Shown: positions 17,926 to 26,004 of the stretch, one piece after another
Position numbering within the stretch: position 1 is the first letter of the stretch
Layout: the number at the start of each line of letters is the position of its first letter
Assembly: GCA_027484605.1 (NCBI GenBank)
Contig: JAIXSR010000029.1
Location: 1 to 51,049, forward strand
Direction of reading: 5' to 3'
Source: Hyphomicrobiales bacterium
GTDB lineage: Bacteria > Pseudomonadota > Alphaproteobacteria > Rhizobiales > Beijerinckiaceae
DNA: 51,049 nucleotides
The notes under the pieces: generated by a model
Seen by the model: only the letters and a program-made list of their open reading frames with translations
Told to the model about the DNA's origin: nothing
Database searches by the model: none
Made by a program: the position numbers and the translations under genes

Positions 17926-20900
17926 CGCCATCTCCCTCGTCTTCGGTTTCAAGCCCGCCCAGGGCATCCCATTCCCGCACCCGGGCGAGATGGTCGAAAT
18001 CACCGGCCCGCTGCCGCTTGGCCGGGTTGAGCCGCGATGTGTAGCCCTTCTCGCCCGCGGCAAGGGCGTTCAGCTCCTCCACGAGACTGTTCCAGATCGC
18101 CTCGCTGCGGGGCATTTCCTCGCCGGAATAGATGGCCGCCGGTTCGCCATCGGCCCGGTCGCCCACCGCCAGATAGGCCAGTTCCGCAAGTTGCGTCGCC
18201 GGCGGCAGCTTCGGAAAGGCACCGCGTATTGCGAGGGCGCCGGTGACCGGCAATTGCGGCGCCAGGCCTCTTTCGAGGTCGCCCTTGCCCGGAATGGCAT
18301 TGCCGGTCTTGTAGTCGAAAATGGCCAGCGCACCGTCCGGCCCCCGTTCGAGGCGATCGGCCTTGCCGACCAGCAGCATGCTGTCGCCCGTGGCCAGCAC
18401 GAGCGGGAAGCGCGCCCGCGATTCCGTCAGCACCGCGAAACCGAGATCCCGCCGGGCCCGGTCGAAGGCCACGAAGGCCGGGATGAAGCGCTCGAAGGGC
18501 CGCCACCAGAAAGCATGCCGCGCCGGATCCGAGCGGATCTCACCGAAAACCTGCCGGCCGATTGCGCGGAGCCGGTCCTGCGCCGCTTCCGGATCGGCAG
18601 GCGGCTCTCCGGCAGCGTAGAGTTCGAGGCAGCGATGGACGAGATTGCCGCGATCCCGGGCATCGATCGGCGGATCGATCGGGTTCAGCGCGCTCAGGAC
18701 GAGGATATGACGGGCATAGAGGGCGAAGGGATCCCGCCGGAGCGACTCGAAATCGGTGATGTTCATCCGGGCCGGCACGCGCGGCCGGGCCGGGATGGGC
18801 GAGGGGCGGCTGATCGGCTCCGGTGGCGCGCCGGTCTCGTCGAGGGCGGCCGTCAGGGCCAGCACGGTGTCCCCCCGCGCCTGCAGCCCGTCCCAGGCCT
18901 CCTTGCCGCACAAGGCCTCGAGGCGCCGCCAGAACCGCGACGGCTGCGCCGGACCGTCGCCCGCGTTCTGGGCGCGGGAGAGAACCAGATCCAGATGTCC
19001 GGCCAGCATCTGGAAGTCATGCGCACTCTGTCCGATCCGCCGCTCCGGCGGGGTCAGGCCGAGATGCAGCCGCATCGTTCGGTTGAGGAAGGGGTCTTCC
19101 CGGGCGGCCGGCGGGAACTGGCCTTCGTTCAGCCCGCCGAGGATCACGCGGTCAGCCGAAAGGAGGCGGGCCTCGAGCGGCCCCAGGATGGCCGCCCGGC
19201 TATGCCCGCCCGTGGCCGGCAGGACAGCTTCCGCCAGCGTGGCCCGCAGGATCTCGCGCAATTCGGTGCCCCCGCCCGTCTGGTCGGCCCCGGCCTGGCG
19301 GAGGGCATCCAGCACGCCCATGAGCTGGATTCCGCTCGGGTGGCTCCGCCAGAGCGGTGGGCCCTCCGACGGCCGCGTGAGGCCGTCAAGGGCCTCGATG
19401 AAGGCGTCCAGCAGGGCCGGAAGGGAAAGGCTTGCTTCTTCGAGCAGCGGCGCGAGAACCGCCTCCAGCCGTCCGGCAAGTTCGAGCAGGGGCGCCCATT
19501 CCGCCGGGTCCACAACCCGGTCGCCCTCTCCGGCCTGGGCGAAGGCCTGCTCGACCTGCCGCTTCAGGCCCGGCCGCTCTGCCGCGCGGCGCTGGCGGAA
19601 CACCTTCATCTCGAGCCCGGTGACATTCTGGCCCAGCGCGGCTTCCGGAAGGCCGAGCCGGAGATCGGGATGGCGGAGCAGCGCGATCAGATGGGCGCCG
19701 GTCGGCTCCTCGACGGCGCGGAGCAGGAGGATCGCCAATTGGCCGGCCTGCAGGTCGCGCAGCCGGAGCCCGGCCGAATCCTCGATCGCCAGCCCCCAGC
19801 GCTTCAGGTCCGATTGTACGCGGAGCGCGAGCATCCGGTCCGCCGTCACCAGCGCGACGGTGCGTTCCGGTGTTTCCAGCGTCTCGCGGATCAGGATCGC
19901 GATTGCCAGGGCCTCGCGCCTCGGATCCGGCGCTTCGAGCACGATCATGCCTCCGGTGGCCGCCGGAAGATCCCGGCTGGCCTGGCTTGCCCGCCAGAGA
20001 TGGACCGTTTCCGCCGGCCCCAGGGCTTCCGAGATCAGGCGGTTCCGGGCGCGCATCGCCGGTGCCGGCTCCGCCAGCGGCATGACCGCCTCGCGGGGCA
20101 CGCCGATCATGGCCAATGTGGTCTTGAGATGCGACTGGGCATGGGCGAAGCGCGTCGCCAGCGAGGCCTTCTCGTCGCCGATCAGTTCCCAGTTGCCGGC
20201 ACTGAGATCCAGATCGAGCCCCGGCAGGACCACGGCGCCGGCATCATGCCGGGCAATGGCGCGCATCAGCCGGGCGGTGGCGGGCACCGAACCGGTCGAG
20301 CCGGCGAGGAGAAAAGCGCCGGCCGCGCCATCATGGATCCGGCGTGCCTCGGCATCGAGCGCCGCCCGCCGCAGCGCCTTGGCATCCTCGAAGCCCTGCT
20401 CGGCCAGCAGCGCAGGCCAGGTTTCCGCAGCGATCTGCAGGAAGCGCCGCGTTTGCTCCCAGTAGACATCGTGCCGGGACGCGTCGTAGCCCGGCGGTGC
20501 TGCCCGCGCGAGGATGTCCAGCGGCAGGTCGGCGATGATCGTCTCGTCGATCAGGCTGCCCAGCGCATCGGCAAGGGCCAGCCTTTCGCGCATGGCATGC
20601 GGGCCGGCCTCCGCCGGCGCTTCGCGGCCGGCAAGCCGGATCAGCGCCCGGTGCCAGGCTGAGACCAGTGGCAGGAGCAGGAAGCGTCGGCGCATCCCGT
20701 CGAGCGGTATGACCGGGCCGGCCTCCTCCGGATCATCGGTGCTGTCGAGCGTTTCCTCCAGCGGATCCCATGGCTCCCCGAGCGCCCGGATCCGGGGCAG
20801 CAGGACCGGCCTCGGCGCCGTCGCGGCCAGCAGCCGGTCACGCAGGGTCGCCCGCACGCGCCGCGTCGGCACGAAGATCGTCAGGTCGGCAAGCTCATCC

Positions 20901-21016
20901 GGCTGGCTGCCATAGCGGCCCGGCAGGAGGCGTCCGTCGAGCAGGGCCTCGACGAGGCAGGACACGAAATCGGTGCCCGGGTGGATGGTGAAGACCTGCG
21001 GGACCGGGCGCGCCAT
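17909..21016 (-). CDS. addB: AddB, alphaproteobacterial type, helicase-nuclease subunit
   Basis: Partner of AddA with an inactive helicase-like region and a C-terminal nuclease. It has 1035 residues from the chosen start (MARPVPQVFTIHPGTDFV). The nuclease site is seen in VGKADRLERGPDGALAIFDYKTG. The Cys cluster that binds Fe-S in Firmicutes AddB is not visible, as expected for the alphaproteobacterial family. Other candidate starts are the ATG at 21031 and a longer frame to 21082. I prefer 21016 because AGGCGG precedes it and it lies just past the murU stop (TAG at 21021-21023); an N-terminus at 21031 is possible. Confidence 0.93.
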   Translation of the reverse strand: MARPVPQVFTIHPGTDFVSCLVEALLDGRLLPGRYGSQPDELADLTIFVPTRRVRATLRDRLLAATAPRPVLLPRIRALGEPWDPLEETLDSTDDPEEAGPVIPLDGMRRRFLLLPLVSAWHRALIRLAGREAPAEAGPHAMRERLALADALGSLIDETIIADLPLDILARAAPPGYDASRHDVYWEQTRRFLQIAAETWPALLAEQGFEDAKALRRAALDAEARRIHDGAAGAFLLAGSTGSVPATARLMRAIARHDAGAVVLPGLDLDLSAGNWELIGDEKASLATRFAHAQSHLKTTLAMIGVPREAVMPLAEPAPAMRARNRLISEALGPAETVHLWRASQASRDLPAATGGMIVLEAPDPRREALAIAILIRETLETPERTVALVTADRMLALRVQSDLKRWGLAIEDSAGLRLRDLQAGQLAILLLRAVEEPTGAHLIALLRHPDLRLGLPEAALGQNVTGLEMKVFRQRRAAERPGLKRQVEQAFAQAGEGDRVVDPAEWAPLLELAGRLEAVLAPLLEEASLSLPALLDAFIEALDGLTRPSEGPPLWRSHPSGIQLMGVLDALRQAGADQTGGGTELREILRATLAEAVLPATGGHSRAAILGPLEARLLSADRVILGGLNEGQFPPAAREDPFLNRTMRLHLGLTPPERRIGQSAHDFQMLAGHLDLVLSRAQNAGDGPAQPSRFWRRLEALCGKEAWDGLQARGDTVLALTAALDETGAPPEPISRPSPIPARPRVPARMNITDFESLRRDPFALYARHILVLSALNPIDPPIDARDRGNLVHRCLELYAAGEPPADPEAAQDRLRAIGRQVFGEIRSDPARHAFWWRPFERFIPAFVAFDRARRDLGFAVLTESRARFPLVLATGDSMLLVGKADRLERGPDGALAIFDYKTGNAIPGKGDLERGLAPQLPVTGALAIRGAFPKLPPATQLAELAYLAVGDRADGEPAAIYSGEEMPRSEAIWNSLVEELNALAAGEKGYTSRLNPAKRQRAGDFDHLARVREWDALGGLETEDEGDGDGENA

Positions 21017-21020
21017 CCGC

Positions 21021-21737
21021 CTACCGGTCATAGAGGTCGAGCGCGCGCTCGGCCTCGGCGAGGGCCTCCGGCGTCCCGACATGCATGAACACCCCGTCGA
21101 GGCGCAGGCCGAACAGGCGGCCCTTTTCCGCCGCCTCGTCGAAGATGCGGTTCAGCGAGAAGATCTCGGGCTTGCCGGCGAAGCTTTCCGGCTTGAGAAT
21201 GCCCACGCCGGTATAGGCGAAGGGAGCGACGTCCCGTCGGTCGGGCCGTCTCAGCCGGCCGGCGCCATCCATCAGGAAATCGCCACGGCTGCCCCAGCCG
21301 ATCGTCGTGACGGCCGGCGCGACCAGCAGCAGCACATCCATTGCCTCGGGATCGAAGGCTTCCTGCATCCGGATCAGGTTGCGCCGGGGGCCGTCGAGCC
21401 AGATCGTGTCGGCATTCAGCGTGAAGAAGGGCGCGCCGCCGAAAGCAGGGAGGACCTTGAGGATGCCGCCGCCCGAATCGAGCAGGCGTTCGCGCTCCTC
21501 GGAGATGGTGATTGCCGGCAGGCGGCGGCCGGCAACATGGCGGATGATCTGGTCGGGCAGGTAATGCACGTTGATCACCGCTTCGGTGATCCCCGAATTC
21601 GCGAGCTGGTCGAGATTGTGGTCGAGCAGGGTCTTCCGGCCGGCTTCAATCAGCGGCTTCGGACGGGTTTCCGTCAGCGGCCGCATCCGCGTTCCCAGCC
21701 CCGCGGCCAGAACCATCGCCTTGCTGATCCGCTGCAC
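21021..21737 (-). CDS. murU: Nucleotidyltransferase, probable N-acetylmuramate-1-phosphate uridylyltransferase
   Basis: A 238-residue sugar-phosphate nucleotidyltransferase: AMVLAAGLGTRMRPLTETRPKPLI is the pyrophosphorylase signature, with LNADTIW as the metal-binding Asp region and GVFMHVGTPEAL at the C-terminus. The gene directly upstream encodes an AmgK-type sugar kinase. The AmgK/MurU pair makes UDP-MurNAc from recycled MurNAc, bypassing the fosfomycin-sensitive MurA step in Pseudomonas and Caulobacter. The GTG at 21737 has AGGGAGG 8 bp upstream; a GTG at 21761 is possible. The 5' end overlaps the upstream gene by 92 bp. Confidence 0.85.
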   Translation of the reverse strand: MQRISKAMVLAAGLGTRMRPLTETRPKPLIEAGRKTLLDHNLDQLANSGITEAVINVHYLPDQIIRHVAGRRLPAITISEERERLLDSGGGILKVLPAFGGAPFFTLNADTIWLDGPRRNLIRMQEAFDPEAMDVLLLVAPAVTTIGWGSRGDFLMDGAGRLRRPDRRDVAPFAYTGVGILKPESFAGKPEIFSLNRIFDEAAEKGRLFGLRLDGVFMHVGTPEALAEAERALDLYDR

Positions 21738-23301
21738 CGTGCTGGCCTCCCTGCTCGACACCCTGTTCCCTCGGCTCGGCGAATCCCGGCAGGTGAGTCG
21801 CGTACCATGTCTTCAGCTTTGCCAAGCCCGGATGGGCAAGGCAACGCTTCAGATAGGCCTCGATCCGGGGGATATGCTTGATATAGCCCGGCTTGCCGTC
21901 GCGGCGGTCGAGCCGCACGAAGATCCCCAGAACCTTGGAGGCGCGCTGCGCCCCGAGAATGGCATAGGCCTGCGCGAAGGCCTGCATGTCGAAATCCGGA
22001 TCCCGCGCGCGCCGCATCCGGGCATAGCGGGCCAGCAACTGCAGTTCCAGCTCTTCGGGCACCGTGACGCGCGCATCCTGCAGCAGCGACACCACGTCAT
22101 AGGCCGGGTGCCCGATCACGCAATCCTGGAAGTCGATCAGTCCCATCCGCTTGAGTCCGTCGCGTTCGGGCATCCAGATCAGGTTCGGCGAATGATAATC
22201 GCGCAGGGTCCAGGTCTTCGCGCCCGAGGTGACAGGCTCGAGGACGGAAACCCATTGATCGACATAGGCCAGCCGGGTCGCCGCATTCGGCGTCTTCATC
22301 GTGCGATAGGCGAAGAACCAGTCCAGCAGCAATTCGGTCTCGATGGTCAGCGCCTCGAGATCGTAGCGATGCAGCTTGTGGGTCAGGATGCCTTCGACAG
22401 GCAATTCCTGGGGCAAGGTGCGCGCATGCAGCTCGGCCAGCACATCCACGGCCAGCTGGTAGCGTTCCGGGATCGGCCCGTCCGGCCCGATCACACCGCC
22501 GGGGCCGAGATCCTCGATCAGGAGCAGGCCGGCATCGAGGTCGCTGGCAAGGATGTCCGGCGCCGAGAAACCCTGGTCGCGCAGGCCACGCGCCATCGCG
22601 ACGAAGGCATGGACGCTCTCTGCAAGATGCACCAGCGTGGAATAGCTCTTGCCGAGCCGGATGGCTGGACCATCAGGCCGGCGCGGCGCGATCATCAGGA
22701 TGGCCTTCCGCCCGCTATCCGGGTCCGAGATCCGCTCATAGGCGCGGACCGAGGCATCGCCGAGCATGAATTCTCGGGCGGGGTCGCCGAATCCGGCCTT
22801 GGCGAACAGCGCCTCGATGGCCCGCCACCGGTCGAGACGGCTGGCGAAGCGGCCTTGCGCCGTCAGCGTGACGAGCCGGCCCTGCCCGTCGGGCGGAATG
22901 GCAAAAGCCACGTCCAGCCGGTCCGCCGCGAGGGCTTCGCCTGCCTTTTCCGCCCATTCGCACAGGACGATGGCATTCTCCGCCGCATCCTCCCAGCCGA
23001 GTTCCACCAGCTCAGACACATCCGCAACACGATAGAGATCGGCATGGACGATCCGGAAGCCATCGCCGTCATAGGTCTGCATCAGCGTATAGGTCGGGCT
23101 CGGTACTTCAAGGGCGGGCTGGCGTGTCAGTGCGCGGATCAAGGCCCGGGCGAAAGTCGTCTTTCCGGCACCGAGATCCCCGCTGAGCGTCACGAGATCG
23201 CCGGGACGGAACTCTGCCGCCAGCTTCTGCGCCAGCCTTGTCGTGGCTGGTTCATCGGGCAGGAACTGTTGCCATTGCCAGGCCGGGCCGGGGCTCGCCA
23301 T
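21646..23301 (-). CDS. tsaE: Fusion of TsaE (tRNA t6A ATPase) and AmgK-type aminosugar kinase
   Basis: A 551-residue two-domain protein. Residues 1-150 are TsaE: P-loop SGDLGAGKTTFARAL (40-54), VPSPTYTLMQTY and HADLYR, the ATPase helping TsaB/TsaD make t6A37 in tRNA. Residues about 155-505 are an aminoglycoside-phosphotransferase fold: LIEDLGPGG, TLRDYHSPNLIW (catalytic Asp 368) and MGLIDFQDCVIGHPAYDV (metal-binding Asp 390), as in AmgK, which phosphorylates MurNAc/GlcNAc. The start overlaps the divL stop (TGATG). The last 30 residues, a Gly/Asp/Gln-rich low-complexity tail, lie over the murU 5' end in another frame. Such fusions are annotated in other alphaproteobacteria. Confidence 0.9.
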   Translation of the reverse strand: MASPGPAWQWQQFLPDEPATTRLAQKLAAEFRPGDLVTLSGDLGAGKTTFARALIRALTRQPALEVPSPTYTLMQTYDGDGFRIVHADLYRVADVSELVELGWEDAAENAIVLCEWAEKAGEALAADRLDVAFAIPPDGQGRLVTLTAQGRFASRLDRWRAIEALFAKAGFGDPAREFMLGDASVRAYERISDPDSGRKAILMIAPRRPDGPAIRLGKSYSTLVHLAESVHAFVAMARGLRDQGFSAPDILASDLDAGLLLIEDLGPGGVIGPDGPIPERYQLAVDVLAELHARTLPQELPVEGILTHKLHRYDLEALTIETELLLDWFFAYRTMKTPNAATRLAYVDQWVSVLEPVTSGAKTWTLRDYHSPNLIWMPERDGLKRMGLIDFQDCVIGHPAYDVVSLLQDARVTVPEELELQLLARYARMRRARDPDFDMQAFAQAYAILGAQRASKVLGIFVRLDRRDGKPGYIKHIPRIEAYLKRCLAHPGLAKLKTWYATHLPGFAEPREQGVEQGGQHGAADQQGDGSGRGAGNADAAADGNPSEAAD

Positions 23302-25796
23302 CACGCCTCGGGGAGGAAGACGACGGTCTGGTGCCCGCCGGAGGGGTTGTCGTGGATGTCGATGCGCCCGCCATGCAGCAGCACCAGAGCCTTGGCCAGC
23401 GAGAAGCGCAGGCCCTGCTCGCGCTCGATGCCCGGCAGAACCGCCGACTGGCCGGGCACCGCGCTGACGCCGGGGTGATTTCCGCTATCGGTCACCTCCA
23501 GCACGATTCCGCCTTCGGCCTTGCGCACGGCCAGCCGGACGGTTTCGCCCGGCTGGGCAAAGGCGACGGCATTGGCCAGCAGGTTGAACACGATATGCCG
23601 GAACCGCTTGGGATCGGCCATGACCGGTGGAAGCCCCGCCTGCAGGTTCAGCGAGAGGCGGATCTTGGCATCGCCGAGCCGGTCCTTCAGGCCCTCCGTC
23701 GCCTCGGCGATCGCGGTGCCGAGATCCACCGGCGCCTTGACGATCTCCACCCCGCCGGATTCCACGCCCGCAAGGTCGAGAATGTCGGAGGTCAGCGCCA
23801 GCACGGCATCGGCTGCCCGCGAAAGATCCTGCGCATAGGCAAGCTGCTTCGGCGTCAGCTCGCCGGCCACGCCGCCAGCCAGCGCCTGGGCCAGCCCGAC
23901 CACGCTGGTCAGAGGCGAGCGCAGCTCGAAAGAGACCGACTTGATGAAATCCGTCCGCAGGCGCGCGGCCTGGCGCAGCGCCTCGTTATGGTCGCGCAGG
24001 CGGTTCTCGGCCTGAACCGTATCGGTGACATCGGTCACGGTGACCAGGGTCGCCCGGTCCGGCAGCGGCGCGGTTGCAACGGTCAGCGTGCGCCCATCAA
24101 GCGTGACCAGGTTGAACTGCTCGTCATCACGGGCCTCCATGAGGCTGCAGACGATTTCCGAGATCCGGCGCCAGCCGCCGGGCGGCAGCTTGGTGATGGT
24201 GGCGCCGATGCTCTCGACATGCGGCCGGCCCTGGAGCGCCTCGGGTTCAAGGCTCCAGATCTGCGCGAAGGCCGGGTTCGACAATTGCAGGCAGCCATCC
24301 GAGCCGAACACGCCCACGCCCTCGGACAGGGCCATCAGCGTTTCCCATTGCGTGTTCTTCAGCTCTTCATAGGAGGTGGCCAGGGTGAAGCGCTCGGTTT
24401 CGTCCTCGAAGAGATAGGTCAGCCCCCCCTGCGGATTGGGCGAGATGACCACCCGCAGCGAGCGGCCATTCGGCAGTCGCCAGCCATGTTCGGTGGTTTC
24501 GGCGGAGGCATATTGCGCCAGCAGCGAGGCCTTCCATTCGCGGAAGTCGCTGGCTTCGGGCAGGCGGCCCCGGGCGCGCAGCTGGTCGAGCACGGCACCG
24601 TTGGCGGGTTGCCCCTGCAGGAAGCTGCGATCCAGCGCGAAGAGATCGACAAAGGCCCGGTTGAAATAGGTCAGCACCTGCTGCTGGTTGAAGATCGCGA
24701 CTGCGGTCGGCAGCTCGTCCAGCGTCCGGACATGGGCCTCCATCTGCCGTTCGAGGGCGAGGCGCGTCGCTTCCAGCTCGCTGATATCCAGGGCGAAGCC
24801 GCCACCGCCCTCCGGCCCGGTCACCTCGACCACATCGACCTTTCGCCTCTGCCCGGCGAAGATCGCCGTGACCGAGCCGTGGTAACGACCCTGCCGCACC
24901 TGCGTCTGGCGGATCGCGGCGCGATCGTCGCTGTCGAGGATTTCCGTCTGCCGCGAGAGCACGGCATCCGGACCCGGCAGGTCCACGGCCTGCGCATAGG
25001 CGGTGTTGACCCAGCCCAGCTTGCCGGCCCGGTCACGCAGCCATACCGGCTGCGGAATGGCTTCCAGCACGGTGCGCAACTGTGCCTGCGCGGCCTCGAG
25101 GGCGAATTTCTCGTCCATCATCCGCGCAACGGCCAGCCGCTCTCCGGTGGCCACCTTGATGGCCATGACCGCGCGCCCGGCAATCGGCCTGCCCTCGATC
25201 TCGAGGAAGTCGCCGCGGCTGGACCGGGCATTCATGCTGAAGGAGGCTCCCTCCGAGCGAAGCTGCAGGAGATGGCTGTCCAGCTGGCGCGCTTCGGCGT
25301 CGGGCAGCCATTCGGCGAAGGCCAGCACCCGGTGCGGATTGGTCGTCTCGACCACGATCCCGGGATCGCCCTCGAATTCCGCCTCGCCCTTCGGCCCGTT
25401 CCAGGCAACGAGCAGCCTTTTGTCGGTCGTCAGGAACAGGGCGGAGCGTTCCATGCGGGCATGGGAATCGCGGATCGTGCGGTTCTGCTCCTCGAAATGT
25501 TCGTTCCAGAGCCGCCTCGCCCGGACATGGAGGATCGAGATCGCGGTGGCATAGATCGTGACAACCAGCAGGGCGATGCCGAAGGGGAGCGCGCTGTGCA
25601 TCAGGCCATAGGCCTGCTGGCCCATGCCGGGCAGCCGGAGCTGGAATGTCTCGGCATTGTCCTGCGCGAGAGCCTGGAGCGGCACGAGCGCGGACAGGAA
25701 GGTCGACGACCGGAGGCCAGCAGCCAGCCGCGCCCAGCGCCGCGTCCAGGCGGAGCCGCGCCGTTCCGTCTTCCTGTCCGATGCCTCGAACCCCAT
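23301..25796 (-). CDS. divL: DivL-like multi-PAS sensor pseudokinase
   Basis: An 831-residue membrane protein: one N-terminal membrane helix (about 68-90), PAS-like segments (about 115-590), a dimerisation/H-box region (about 605-670) and a degenerate HATPase domain. The H-box reads FIKSVSFELRSPLT with Phe623 (codon 23928-23930) where kinases have His and Caulobacter DivL has Tyr. The N-box RHIVFNLLANAVAFA is present; G1 is DSGNHPG and G2 GLRFSLAK. DivL controls CckA and thus CtrA. A divL-type gene with tsaE, murU and addBA downstream and ahcY upstream fits Rhizobiales order. GGAGG lies 7 bp before the ATG at 25796. Confidence 0.75.
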   Translation of the reverse strand: MGFEASDRKTERRGSAWTRRWARLAAGLRSSTFLSALVPLQALAQDNAETFQLRLPGMGQQAYGLMHSALPFGIALLVVTIYATAISILHVRARRLWNEHFEEQNRTIRDSHARMERSALFLTTDKRLLVAWNGPKGEAEFEGDPGIVVETTNPHRVLAFAEWLPDAEARQLDSHLLQLRSEGASFSMNARSSRGDFLEIEGRPIAGRAVMAIKVATGERLAVARMMDEKFALEAAQAQLRTVLEAIPQPVWLRDRAGKLGWVNTAYAQAVDLPGPDAVLSRQTEILDSDDRAAIRQTQVRQGRYHGSVTAIFAGQRRKVDVVEVTGPEGGGGFALDISELEATRLALERQMEAHVRTLDELPTAVAIFNQQQVLTYFNRAFVDLFALDRSFLQGQPANGAVLDQLRARGRLPEASDFREWKASLLAQYASAETTEHGWRLPNGRSLRVVISPNPQGGLTYLFEDETERFTLATSYEELKNTQWETLMALSEGVGVFGSDGCLQLSNPAFAQIWSLEPEALQGRPHVESIGATITKLPPGGWRRISEIVCSLMEARDDEQFNLVTLDGRTLTVATAPLPDRATLVTVTDVTDTVQAENRLRDHNEALRQAARLRTDFIKSVSFELRSPLTSVVGLAQALAGGVAGELTPKQLAYAQDLSRAADAVLALTSDILDLAGVESGGVEIVKAPVDLGTAIAEATEGLKDRLGDAKIRLSLNLQAGLPPVMADPKRFRHIVFNLLANAVAFAQPGETVRLAVRKAEGGIVLEVTDSGNHPGVSAVPGQSAVLPGIEREQGLRFSLAKALVLLHGGRIDIHDNPSGGHQTVVFLPEA

Positions 25797-25912
25797 TCCC
25801 TGGCCTCCGCGCGCTCCCCGCCGAGGAAGCACGATTGCCGCCGCGTGCCGCGAATCACTTTCGCATCGCCGCGGCGCGCACTTTAACCAGCCCGAGACTC
25901 CGTCAGGAAGTG

Positions 25913-25928
25913 GTTAGCAAACAATTAA
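25913..25928 (-). promoter_or_regulatory. Candidate CtrA-binding site upstream of divL
   Basis: On the minus strand the sequence is TTAA-TTGTTTG-CTAAC, one base from the CtrA consensus TTAA-N7-TTAAC. It lies 117-132 bp before the divL start, at the edge of the ahcY terminator hairpin. A further half-site (GGTTAA) is at 25883-25888. The only evidence is the match itself. Confidence 0.4.
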
Positions 25929-25952
25929 TGCGCCCGGTTTCCCGGGCGCATT
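25927..25952 (-). terminator. Strong hairpin downstream of ahcY, probable terminator
   Basis: A perfect 11-bp stem AATGCGCCCGG/CCGGGCGCATT with a 4-nt loop is followed on the minus strand by AATTGTTTG. It is the second of two hairpins after ahcY and separates it from divL. Confidence 0.7.
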
Positions 25953-25978
25953 GTGGGCATTTCGGAACGAAACACGAA

Positions 25979-25996
25979 TGCGGCCCGGAGGCCGCA
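25979..25996 (-). terminator. First hairpin after ahcY
   Basis: A 7-bp stem TGCGGCC/GGCCGCA with a 4-nt loop lies 9 bp after the ahcY stop; on the minus strand ATTCGTGTTTCG follows. It may work in tandem with the stronger hairpin downstream. Confidence 0.55.
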
Positions 25997-26004
25997 ACCC
26001 TGAA

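Noticed and set aside
17768-20662. 964-codon open frame antisense to addB and the addA start
   Set aside because: Low-complexity Arg/Gly/Pro/Gln composition typical of GC-rich antisense frames; addA and addB motifs are on the other strand.
23238-25886. 882-codon open frame antisense to divL
   Set aside because: No domain and typical shadow composition; divL has a strong ribosome binding site and PAS/kinase motifs.
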